Assembly (NCBI RefSeq): GCF_958405895.1 | Contig: NZ_CATZAR010000009.1 | Direction: 5' to 3' (one strand) | Length of the DNA: 64,000 nt | DNA from: Ralstonia thomasii | GTDB taxonomy: Bacteria > Pseudomonadota > Gammaproteobacteria > Burkholderiales > Burkholderiaceae | Shown here: positions 1-8,260 of the stretch, piece by piece | Layout of the letters: each line of letters begins with the position of its first letter | Numbering within the stretch: position 1 is the stretch's first letter | Program-made: the position numbers and the translations under genes | The notes under the pieces: generated by a model | What the model was told of the DNA's origin: nothing | The model's database searches: none | The model's input: only the letters and a program-made list of their open reading frames with translations

Positions 1-4
1 CTTC

Positions 5-463
5 ATGGCCCACATGGCCCAATCATCGGCTGCCCGCCCTCGATTCCTGCTGTCGTCCGCCAAGCCTGCGGTGGCGGTGGCTCTCGGCCTGTGCCTGCTG
101 GCCGCGTGCAAGTCCGTGCCGGCCATTGATCCGGGCAAGCCGCCTGCCATGGACCCCGCCTCGGCCAACACCCAGCCGCCGGCTTCCGTGTCGGCTGCGC
201 ACAGTCTGGGCGACGTCATCATCGGCCTGAGCACGCCGACCACGTCGTCTGCCACCGTGCAAGGCCTGCTGGATGCTGCCGGCGCACGCGCAACGCCACG
301 GCTGGCGTTTGCCGTGGTACGGCCGATGTCGGGCGGGTTCTGGGTGGTGCGCGCCAGTTCGGGCGATGCATCGGCCACGTTGGATGGCGCGGTGGCAGCG
401 TTGCGCAGCACGCCCGGCATCGCTTCGGCCGACCCGGACCGCGTCGTGAAGATCCAACGCTGA
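5..463 (+). CDS. Small lipoprotein resembling a free subtilase propeptide (I9-like)
   Basis: A 152-residue protein with a lipoprotein signal: a basic start, a hydrophobic stretch and a lipobox ending LLAAC, so Cys35 would be the lipidated residue. A Pro/Ala-rich linker follows. The C-terminal 85 residues end with a pattern (GGFWVV, then AVAALRSTPGIASADPDRVV) resembling the last strand and helix of inhibitor-I9 propeptides of subtilisins. The same pattern occurs in the propeptides of the two subtilases just downstream (YVVPDRIL, YVAPDRIL). It may act as a separate chaperone or inhibitor of those proteases; this is inference. The ATG at 14 is an alternative start, and the frame could also extend upstream of the window. 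Confidence 0.6.
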   Translation: MAHMAQSSAARPRFLLSSAKPAVAVALGLCLLAACKSVPAIDPGKPPAMDPASANTQPPASVSAAHSLGDVIIGLSTPTTSSATVQGLLDAAGARATPRLAFAVVRPMSGGFWVVRASSGDASATLDGAVAALRSTPGIASADPDRVVKIQR

Positions 464-727
464 ACCGCCGCAAGATCGCTCCACACTGTGAATCATCGGG
501 CGCCGTCTGGCGTCCGGTTTCCAGCTTCACATCCCCTCACCCGGCCCGTATTCTGCTTCGGTTGCGGCGCACAGACCGGCTCTTTTCCGCTCGCAAACGT
601 GATCGGCCATCGCCACCACACCAGGTGGGCGAGTCGCGTGCTACCTTTGGTTTTGTGTAACGGTGTGTCAACGATCACATCGTGACGACGTTTCTCATGA
701 CAACGAGACACCACGGAGCACGTGCTG

Positions 728-2371
728 ATGACCCCCTCCCTCTTCCGGTTGAAGTCTTGGCTCCGCGCAGGCGCCAGCCTTGCCTGTGTTGCCTGGGTGG
801 CGAGCAGCCAATTCGCCACAGCTGCCACACCGCAGCCGCAATACACCGGTGACCTGATCATCAAATGGCGCGACGACACGAGCGGCACGCGCAAGACGCT
901 CTCGGCCAGCGAGGCGAGCAACCGCTTGCTGTCGGTCGCGCAGGCCGCGGGTAGCACGCTGCAGGTCAAGCGCACGCTGGCCACCAACGCGCAACTCATG
1001 CGCACCGGCCTGACCGACGCCGCGAGCATCCAGGCCACCGTCGACAAGATCGCGCAGGACGCCCGCGTGGCCTATGTGGTGCCCGATCGCATCCTGCGGC
1101 CCAACACCGTTCCGAACGATCCGCTGTTCGCCACGCAGAACAACCTGGCCGCGCCGGCGCTGGTGCCGGGCGGCATCAACGCGGCCGCGGCATGGAGCAT
1201 CACGCAGGGCTCGACGGGCATCGTGGTGGCGGTGGTCGATACCGGCTACACCGATCACCCCGATCTGTCCCCCAAGATCCTGCCGGGCTACAACTTCATC
1301 TCGGACCCGGCGCGCGCGGGTAACTCCTTTGGCCGAGGAACGGACGCGCACGACCTAGGCGACATCGTTACGTCAGCTGACGTTCCCAAGATTTCCGGCT
1401 GCACGACCAATGACATTAGCAATCCGCCTGCAAGTAGCTGGCACGGCACCGAGGTCAGCAGCGTGCTCGCCGCCCAGACAAACAATGCGCTCGATATCGC
1501 GGGGGTCGGCTGGAACACGCCGATCGTGCCGGTACGCGTGTCGGGCAAGTGCGGTGCGCTGCTGTCGGACACGGTCGACGGCATGTTGTGGGCGGGCGGC
1601 ATCAACGTGTCTGGCGTGCCGGCCAACGCCAACCCGGCGCGTGTTGTGAACGTGAGCCTGGGCAGCGTTGGCCAATGTTCGGCCGCAGAACAAGACGCAG
1701 TGAATCAGTTGGCCGCACGCGGCACCATCGTCGTAGCTGCTGCCGGCAACGAAGCCGCGCAGACCGTTGACGCACCGGCCAATTGCTCAGGAGCGATCGC
1801 CGTCACCGCGCACGTCGACAGCGGCGAGAACGCCAGCTACGCGAACGTGGGGCCGCAGGTGGCGCTGTCCGCGCCGGGGGGTGGCTGCGGCAACTCGAAG
1901 GTCGTAACAACGACAAATCCCGCGACTTGTGCGGAGCCCGTTTCCGTCATCCAGGCCGACTCCAACGATGGCACACAAAGCGTCGGCAACCCCACGGTCA
2001 AGTCGGTGGCAGGTACAAGTTTCTCGACACCGGAAACCGCCGGCACTATCGCGCTGATGCTTAGCGTGCAACCCCAGTTGTCGAACGCGCAGATATTGGC
2101 TGGCCTGAAGCAGACCGCGCGGCCGCACCCGAGCGGCACGTTTTGCGCCGTAAACACCGGCATCTGCGGCGCAGGCCTGCTGGATACCGCCGGTGCCGTC
2201 GGCTATGCCCAGAACACGGCCCCGGCTGGCGCGGGCAGTGGCACGACGGGGTCGGGGGGATCGACCGGGGGTACTAGCAGCGGTGGCGGTGGTGCCATTC
2301 CGCTGGCCGGTGCCGCCCTGCTGCTGGCGGCTGGCATGGCCGGTGGTCGCCGTCGCCTAAAGGCGCCTTAA
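728..2371 (+). CDS. Secreted subtilisin-family serine protease (S8) with GlyGly-CTERM-like tail
   Basis: The protein has a Sec signal peptide (about residues 10-34) and an I9-like propeptide ending near YVVPDRILRP. The S8 catalytic domain carries Asp in VVDTGYTDH (about 171), His in SWHGTEVS (about 239), the oxyanion Asn in AAGNE and Ser in GTSFSTPE (about 431). The C-terminus is a Gly/Ser/Thr-rich linker, then GGGGAIPLAGAALLLAAG and an Arg cluster, the layout of GlyGly-CTERM sorting tails. Proteins of this type are usually exported by type II secretion after rhombosortase cleavage. The ATG at 728 is preferred over the GTG at 722 because GGAG at 715-718 is well spaced only for the ATG. The usual HGTHVAG is HGTEVS here. 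A close paralogue follows. Confidence 0.9.
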   Translation: MTPSLFRLKSWLRAGASLACVAWVASSQFATAATPQPQYTGDLIIKWRDDTSGTRKTLSASEASNRLLSVAQAAGSTLQVKRTLATNAQLMRTGLTDAASIQATVDKIAQDARVAYVVPDRILRPNTVPNDPLFATQNNLAAPALVPGGINAAAAWSITQGSTGIVVAVVDTGYTDHPDLSPKILPGYNFISDPARAGNSFGRGTDAHDLGDIVTSADVPKISGCTTNDISNPPASSWHGTEVSSVLAAQTNNALDIAGVGWNTPIVPVRVSGKCGALLSDTVDGMLWAGGINVSGVPANANPARVVNVSLGSVGQCSAAEQDAVNQLAARGTIVVAAAGNEAAQTVDAPANCSGAIAVTAHVDSGENASYANVGPQVALSAPGGGCGNSKVVTTTNPATCAEPVSVIQADSNDGTQSVGNPTVKSVAGTSFSTPETAGTIALMLSVQPQLSNAQILAGLKQTARPHPSGTFCAVNTGICGAGLLDTAGAVGYAQNTAPAGAGSGTTGSGGSTGGTSSGGGGAIPLAGAALLLAAGMAGGRRRLKAP

Positions 2372-2595
2372 GACGCATTCAGCGCCCGCGCCTCCAAAAA
2401 GGCGCCTCCGCTTTTCGCGTGTAACGCCGCGCGGGACGCGGCTCTTGGCCGGTTACGTTGATTGGTTGGACCGCACGTGCGATTTCAAATAGATATAAAA
2501 ATTACTAAACAACGCAGTTAGCCTGTTTAAGGTGGGAAACGCGCAATTCTTGTGATAATTGCGCCTCCGTTTCCTACAACAACAGGGTTAACTAC

Positions 2596-4542
2596 ATGAA
2601 GTCGATTGCCCAGGGGGGTATCGTCCGCGCGCTGGTCGCGCTCGGACTGGTTTCGTATCAAGCTGCGCCGGCGCTGGCCGGCGGCGATACAGCAAACGCA
2701 GGCGCCCAAACACAGTGGGTGTCGCAGTTGATCGTCAAGGAAAAGAGCGGCGCCAATGGCGCTCTCCAATTGCAATCCGCAGAACCAGACGGGCGCATCA
2801 TGCGAGTCGACGTTGCGACGGTGCAACGCTGGTCTGCCGCCGCACAGCTGCCCGTGACGTACAAGCGCGCCATGTCGGGCGGCGCCCATGTGGTGACGCT
2901 GCCTAGCACCATGACGCTGGATGACGCCCAAGCCGTGGCGCAGCGCATGGCCGCGACCGGCCAGTTCGAATATGTTGCGCCTGACCGCATCCTGCGCCCG
3001 GCATTCACACCATCGGCTGCATGGTTCAGTTCCCAATGGAACCTGATGGCCACGAACGCAACGATCACCACCATCCCGAATTCCAGTGGCCCGTTGCAGC
3101 CGGCCAGCGGAACCGCTGTGGGCGGAGCCAACCTGACGACCGCGTGGGACACGACCACCGGGTCGAATACGGTCAATGTCGCAATCGTCGACACCGGCAT
3201 CCTCAGCCATGCCGACCTTACGGGCGCCAAGATAAACCCGGGTTCCAACTTCATCACCAATACGTTCAGAAACAACTCGGGCGACAGCATCGGGACGGAC
3301 CCGGGCGACGCGATCACCGCTACGGACATCACCAACAACCCGACGGTTTGTAACGGTGCGACGCCCTCCAATAGTTCGTGGCACGGCACCTTTGTGACAG
3401 GTCTGGTCGCTGCGCAGCACAGCGGGACTCGTGTCGCAGGCATTGCCCCGGGCGTTGGTGTCCAGATGGCACGCGCCCTCGGCCGTTGCGGGGGCGCCGA
3501 GTCGGACATCATCGATGCGGTTACATGGGCAAGCGGCGGTGTCGTAGGCCGCATCTCCCCCAGCGTCAACCCGACACCCGCAAAGGTCATCAACATGAGC
3601 CTGGGCGGCACCGGAAGTTGTGACCTGCCCATGCAAACCGCCATCACCAACGCGCGCAATCGCGGCGCGGTGATCGTGGTCGCTACCGGCAACGAGAGCG
3701 CATCGGCAATCGATTCACCGGCCAACTGCACGGGAACCATCGCCGTCACGGCCCATACGCTGGAGGGCGACAAGGCGACCTACGCCAACGTGGGGACGGG
3801 TACCACGCTGAGCGCTCCTGGCGGCGGCAATGGTGCCGTGGTCAACGGTTTGGGGGCTCTGATCGCGTCGCTCTCGAACACTGGCACCACCAGTGCCGGT
3901 TCCCCCGGCTACTCGGGCGAAGCCGGTACTTCCATGGCTACGCCACACGTGGCAGGCGTTGCTGCCCTGATGCTGTCGGTCAACAGTGCCCTGACACCAG
4001 ATCAAATTGCCACCGTCCTTAAACAGTCGGCTCGGCCATTCCCGGCGGGCACATACTGCGCAACGCATGCGGGTGTCTGCGGCGCGGGCATGCTCGATGC
4101 CGGTGCCGCCGTTGCGCTGGCGAAAGGCAATCCGAGTGTGCATGCATCGACGTCGGCAAGCGCAGTGGTCGCAAACAACGCGGTCACGCTCACAGCGACC
4201 GGCAGTGCAGGCCTCGTCAACACCATCACGAGCGTGCAGTGGGCGCAGACTTCTGGGCCATCCGTCAGCCTTACCACAGCCGGCCCCGATAGCAACGGCA
4301 ATTACACCGCCACATTCACGCCGTCCGCGGCGGGCACCTACGCCTTCAACGTCACGTTGACGAGCAACACCGGCGCGACCGCCACGGATACCGCGAACGT
4401 GACAGTCACTGCAGCAGCCAGCGCCAACACCCCGCCTGCTGCGACCTCCAGCGGCGGCGGTGGCGGTGGCGCCATCGGTCTGGCCGGCGCAGCATTGCTG
4501 CTGGCCGCCGGTTTGGCCGGTCGTCGGCGTCGCGCTAAGTAA
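2596..4542 (+). CDS. Secreted subtilisin-family serine protease (S8) with PKD-like domain and GlyGly-CTERM tail
   Basis: A 648-residue paralogue of the preceding protease. It has a signal peptide (about 1-28) and a propeptide to about 135 ending EYVAPDRILRP. The catalytic triad is Asp199 (IVDTGILSH), His263 (SWHGTFVTG) and Ser446 (GTSMATPHVAG). Residues about 530-615 form an extra beta-sandwich-like segment (TSGPSVSLTTAG, then GTYAFNVTLTSNTGATATDTANVTV) typical of PKD or Ig-like repeats. The tail is Gly-rich, then GAIGLAGAALLLAAGLAG and RRRRAK, a clear GlyGly-CTERM signal. It has its own upstream region and a strong terminator at 4560-4590. The rhombosortase gene faces it from the other strand. 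Confidence 0.92.
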   Translation: MKSIAQGGIVRALVALGLVSYQAAPALAGGDTANAGAQTQWVSQLIVKEKSGANGALQLQSAEPDGRIMRVDVATVQRWSAAAQLPVTYKRAMSGGAHVVTLPSTMTLDDAQAVAQRMAATGQFEYVAPDRILRPAFTPSAAWFSSQWNLMATNATITTIPNSSGPLQPASGTAVGGANLTTAWDTTTGSNTVNVAIVDTGILSHADLTGAKINPGSNFITNTFRNNSGDSIGTDPGDAITATDITNNPTVCNGATPSNSSWHGTFVTGLVAAQHSGTRVAGIAPGVGVQMARALGRCGGAESDIIDAVTWASGGVVGRISPSVNPTPAKVINMSLGGTGSCDLPMQTAITNARNRGAVIVVATGNESASAIDSPANCTGTIAVTAHTLEGDKATYANVGTGTTLSAPGGGNGAVVNGLGALIASLSNTGTTSAGSPGYSGEAGTSMATPHVAGVAALMLSVNSALTPDQIATVLKQSARPFPAGTYCATHAGVCGAGMLDAGAAVALAKGNPSVHASTSASAVVANNAVTLTATGSAGLVNTITSVQWAQTSGPSVSLTTAGPDSNGNYTATFTPSAAGTYAFNVTLTSNTGATATDTANVTVTAAASANTPPAATSSGGGGGGAIGLAGAALLLAAGLAGRRRRAK

Positions 4543-4559
4543 GCCTATTTGTACTTTCG

Positions 4560-4590
4560 GCCCGCGTCTTCATTGGACGCGGGCATTTTT
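4560..4590 (+). terminator. Rho-independent terminator of the second subtilase gene
   Basis: A perfect 9-bp stem pairs GCCCGCGTC (4560-4568) with GACGCGGGC (4576-4584) across a 7-nt loop and is followed by ATTTTT. It sits 18 nt after the protease stop codon. Confidence 0.88.
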
Positions 4591-4630
4591 CCCCCTCCTG
4601 CTTTAACCCCTCCGGCGTTCCGCTGCTCAC

Positions 4631-5245
4631 CTATGCAGCCGATTGTCTGCGAAGACCCCACTCCCCCAGCACCCACACCAGCAATCCGCTCACCGCACCA
4701 AACGCATGAGCGATGCGCACCACGCCAAACCCCCAGTGCGGGTCATAGGCGACGGGCGACAGCCACGATTGCTCGAGCCACACTTTCACCAGCACGCCCA
4801 CACACAGCGCCACGCCAATCCAGCGCGAGAAGCGATCTTCGGCCCCGTCGGCGGACGGTTTCAGCAGCCGCAGCCCGCCCCATGCCGCCAGACCATGCAG
4901 CGCGCCAGAGAGCCCGCCGTACCACTGCACCGTCGGCCGAGTGAGCAAAGCGATCTGTACGAGCACGCCGCACACCACCAGCGCTCCAACGATGGCTTGC
5001 GGCCGCAACACGCGCGCCAGCAGCAGGATGAGCCCCACCGCGGCCATTGCATCCGCCAACCAATGCCACGTATCCAGATGCACCCACATGGCGGTCACGA
5101 TGCGCCACCACTGCCCCGCGCGCACAGCCTCGCGTTGATACAGCCCGAACGCGTACAGCCACGGCACGAACGAGAACGCCGCCGACAGCGCAGCCACAAC
5201 GGCGCACGCGCCCCATGTGTGCAGCGCGTGCCGATGCGCCGTCAT
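4631..5245 (-). CDS. rrtA: Rhombosortase (rhomboid-family intramembrane serine protease)
   Basis: A 204-residue polytopic membrane protein. Features of the rhombosortase branch of rhomboids are visible: GQWWRIVTAMWVHLDTWHW in an early segment, the nucleophile motif GLSGALHG (Ser113) and a late helix with RIAHAFGAVSG (His180). Rhombosortases cleave GlyGly-CTERM tails of exported proteins, and both neighbouring subtilases carry such tails, so they are the likely substrates. The start is the ATG at 5245, whose ATGA overlaps the glnE stop codon, so translation is coupled to glnE. The opposite strand downstream carries the protease terminator. Confidence 0.85.
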   Translation of the reverse strand: MTAHRHALHTWGACAVVAALSAAFSFVPWLYAFGLYQREAVRAGQWWRIVTAMWVHLDTWHWLADAMAAVGLILLLARVLRPQAIVGALVVCGVLVQIALLTRPTVQWYGGLSGALHGLAAWGGLRLLKPSADGAEDRFSRWIGVALCVGVLVKVWLEQSWLSPVAYDPHWGFGVVRIAHAFGAVSGLLVWVLGEWGLRRQSAA

Positions 5246-8085
5246 TGCGCGGGCCCGAACACCTGCTCCCACAATGCACGCACGTGGCCGGCTTCGCGCG
5301 CGCAGGTGCCGACGGGTACGCGCGCGGCGGACTGCCCGTCAAGCCGCAACTTGTGCTGGCGTGCGCGGAAATCACGGTAGGCATCGGCCACCTGCGCGGC
5401 CGCCGTCGCGTCAATCAACCCGAGTTCGCCAGCCATGCGTAGCAGCGCGATATTTCCCTTGTTGAGGGTCAGCTCGGCATGCGCCGCGCTGTGCAACAGC
5501 ACCAGGAATTGCACGGTGAACTCGATATCGACCATGCCCCCGCGATCGTGCTTGAGATCAAACAGCCCGGTCGGGTTCGCATGGCCTTCCGCCACGCGTT
5601 CGCGCATGGCCACGATCTCGTCGCGCAGCGGCCCGGGATCGCGCTCCTGGCGCAACACGGCGGTACGGAGCGCCTCAAAACGCTCGCCGATTTCCGCATC
5701 GCCCGCGCAGAAGCGTGCACGCGTGAGCGCCTGGTGTTCCCACACCCACGCAGCGTTGTCGCCCTCGCGCATCTGATAGCGGCGGAAGGCTTCGAAGTGC
5801 GTGACCATCAAACCCGCCGCACCGTTCGGTCGCAAGCGCGTATCGACGTCGAACAGCGTGCCCGCGGCGGTATGGCTGGTCAGCCACGTGATGAGCTTGC
5901 GCGCGAATGACGCGTAGACATCGGGTGCGCGTTCGTCATCGTCGTCATACAGGAAGATGATGTCGAGGTCTGACGCATAGCCGAGTTCCTTGCCGCCCAG
6001 CCGCCCGTAGGCAACCACGGCAAAACGTGGCACCTCCCGATGGCGGGTGGCGACCTGCTGCCAGACGGTTTCAAGCGTGAGGTCCAGCACGGCGTCGGCC
6101 AGATCGGAGAGCCGGTCGCTGATGTGCTCGACACTCAGCATGCCCTGCAGGTCCTGTAGCAGCACGCGGAAAGTTTCTGCATGGTGCTCCTGGCGCAGGA
6201 TGTCCATCTGCATCTCGACGTGGTCGGACGCTGCCTGCAGGCGCTCTCGCACGCGCGCCCTGAACGCTGGCCAGTCGGGCTCGGCCGACAGCGCTTCCAC
6301 ATCGAGCAGCTCATCGAGCAGTTGCGGATGGCGTGTGAGGTAGTCCGCCGCCCAGCGCGATGCATGGAGCGTGTGGGCCACGCGCTCCATGGCCTGCGGG
6401 TATTCGCTCAGCAGCGACAGGTACGACGAACGCCGGCTGATCGCATCAAAGAAATCGAGAAAGCGCGCGATGGTGACATCGGCATCGGTCTGCCGCGATG
6501 CCTGATCAAGCGCACGGTTGATCAGCAAGTCGAAACGCTGCCGGCTGACTTCGGACAACGCCCGATAACGCGGCGAATTGCGCGTTGCACGCAGCCGCTC
6601 CAGCACGCTCTCCGGATTTGCATAGCCGAGTTCGGCGAGTTGTACGCGGGCGGTTTCGGTGTGCTCGTCGTCGAGCAGGTCTGCGTGCCAGACCGCGGCG
6701 CACGGCGGCTGGCTGTCCTGCTTGTCGGAGAAGGTCTGCTCGAAATGCTGTGCAACTTCGTCCTGATACGTCTCAAGCGTGGTGACCAGCGCCGCATAGT
6801 CGTCAAAGCCCATCATGTGCGCCACGCGCAGTTGGTCTTCCGGCGAGCCCGGCAGGTTGTGCGTCTGCGCGTCTTCGATGTACTGCAGGCGATGTTCAAG
6901 CTGGCGCAGGAAGCGGTACGCCTCGGTCAGGCGCTCCACCGCTTCGGGCTCGATCAGGCCGCGCTCCGCCGCCACCCGCAGCACCTCCAGCGTGGGCCGC
7001 ACGCGCAGCCCGAAATCCTGCCCGCCGCGAATGAGCTGAAACACCTGCGCGACAAATTCGATCTCGCGGATGCCGCCGCGCCCGAGCTTGATGTTGGGCG
7101 AGCGCGCCTGCAGGTGGCCCGTGTCATCGCGCTGCTGGTTGGCACCGTTGCTGCGCTTGGCTGCCTCGTTGCGGATCTGCGCATGCAGCGCGCGAATGGC
7201 GGAGATCACGCCGTAATCGAGATAGCGCCGGAACACAAACGGGCCCGTCACGCGATCCAGCTGCTGGATCACGCGGGCGGCATGCGGGCTGGTCGGGTCG
7301 GTGATCACGCGGCCCTTGATCCAGGCGTAGCGCTCCCATTCGCGGCCCTGCACAACGAAATACTCCTCCAACATGCCGAGGCTGCACGCGAGCGGCCCCG
7401 CATCGCCGTTCGGACGCAGGCGCATGTCGACGCGGAAGACGTAGCCATCCTCTGTCACATCGGCCAGCGCGTTGATCAGCCGCCGGCCAAGCTTCGTGAA
7501 ATATTCATGATTGGAGAGGGGGCGCGCACCACCCTGGGTGTCGCCGTCGTCGTCGTAGAGAAAGATCAGGTCAATGTCGGACGAGACGTTTAGTTCCCGC
7601 CCACCCAGCTTGCCCATGCCGACCACCACCAGTTCCTGCACCTCGCCGGAGGATTGCCCGATCGGCTGGCCGTGCAGGGCGCTCAGTTCCTGGCCGATCA
7701 CGGAAACGGCCGTGCGCACGGCAAACTCGGCCAGGTCGGTCATCGTGCCCGTCACCTCATCGAGCGTCGCGGCGCCGGACAGATCGCGCTCAACCAGTGC
7801 ACCGAAGACTTCATTGCGCAGCAGCCGCAAGGCGCGCTTGAGCGCGGCCTCGACTTCCACAGCCTTCGTGTCGAACAGTTCGGCAAAGCGCGCCGACAGC
7901 CAGGCCACGTCAATCGGACGGCCTGCGCCGGCCTGCACGCGCTCGGCCCAGCCCGGGCGTGCTTGCGCCTGACGCTGGAGGTAGCGCGAATACGTAAGCG
8001 CAAAAGGCAGCGCAGCAGCGGGGGCTTCCGGGGCACGGGCTGGAGCTTGCAGAAATGGCTGGGCGGACAAGGCGGAATCAGTCAT
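5242..8085 (-). CDS. glnE: Bifunctional glutamine synthetase adenylyltransferase/adenylyl-removing enzyme
   Basis: About 947 residues, normal for GlnE. Two nucleotidyltransferase halves are visible. The first has VVGMGKLGGRELNVSSDIDLIFLYDDD; the second has VVAYGRLGGKELGYASDLDIIFLYDDDD. Both show the G-(R/K)LGG-E and DxD signatures of adenylyl transfer and removal. GlnE modifies glutamine synthetase in response to PII and glutamine. The start is placed at the ATG encoding MTDSALSAQ; upstream in-frame starts (for example 8118) are possible. It is divergent from yhdP and coupled to the downstream rhombosortase gene by a 4-bp overlap. Confidence 0.96.
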   Translation of the reverse strand: MTDSALSAQPFLQAPARAPEAPAAALPFALTYSRYLQRQAQARPGWAERVQAGAGRPIDVAWLSARFAELFDTKAVEVEAALKRALRLLRNEVFGALVERDLSGAATLDEVTGTMTDLAEFAVRTAVSVIGQELSALHGQPIGQSSGEVQELVVVGMGKLGGRELNVSSDIDLIFLYDDDGDTQGGARPLSNHEYFTKLGRRLINALADVTEDGYVFRVDMRLRPNGDAGPLACSLGMLEEYFVVQGREWERYAWIKGRVITDPTSPHAARVIQQLDRVTGPFVFRRYLDYGVISAIRALHAQIRNEAAKRSNGANQQRDDTGHLQARSPNIKLGRGGIREIEFVAQVFQLIRGGQDFGLRVRPTLEVLRVAAERGLIEPEAVERLTEAYRFLRQLEHRLQYIEDAQTHNLPGSPEDQLRVAHMMGFDDYAALVTTLETYQDEVAQHFEQTFSDKQDSQPPCAAVWHADLLDDEHTETARVQLAELGYANPESVLERLRATRNSPRYRALSEVSRQRFDLLINRALDQASRQTDADVTIARFLDFFDAISRRSSYLSLLSEYPQAMERVAHTLHASRWAADYLTRHPQLLDELLDVEALSAEPDWPAFRARVRERLQAASDHVEMQMDILRQEHHAETFRVLLQDLQGMLSVEHISDRLSDLADAVLDLTLETVWQQVATRHREVPRFAVVAYGRLGGKELGYASDLDIIFLYDDDDERAPDVYASFARKLITWLTSHTAAGTLFDVDTRLRPNGAAGLMVTHFEAFRRYQMREGDNAAWVWEHQALTRARFCAGDAEIGERFEALRTAVLRQERDPGPLRDEIVAMRERVAEGHANPTGLFDLKHDRGGMVDIEFTVQFLVLLHSAAHAELTLNKGNIALLRMAGELGLIDATAAAQVADAYRDFRARQHKLRLDGQSAARVPVGTCAREAGHVRALWEQVFGPAQ

Positions 8086-8260
8086 GCGGACCCATCGAGC
8101 ATTGGCGGAAACGTCCATTCTCGCTGAAATGCGCGCCGATATACGCAGGGCCATCCGTGATCACGAACGTCCACGGGCATTGAGCGTGCTTGCCGCTGAG
8201 CAGGCGCAACGCCCAACCCCAAATGTGGCGCCGCCTGCTGAATATCGGATAATCCGCATC

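Noticed and set aside
2371..2420. A possible terminator after the first subtilase gene (GCGCCT/AGGCGC)
   Set aside because: The pairing is ambiguous, with several alternative GGCGCC copies, and there is no proper T-run.
6181..7593. A 470-codon open frame opposite glnE
   Set aside because: It is antisense to the conserved GlnE coding sequence, which has clear motifs throughout.
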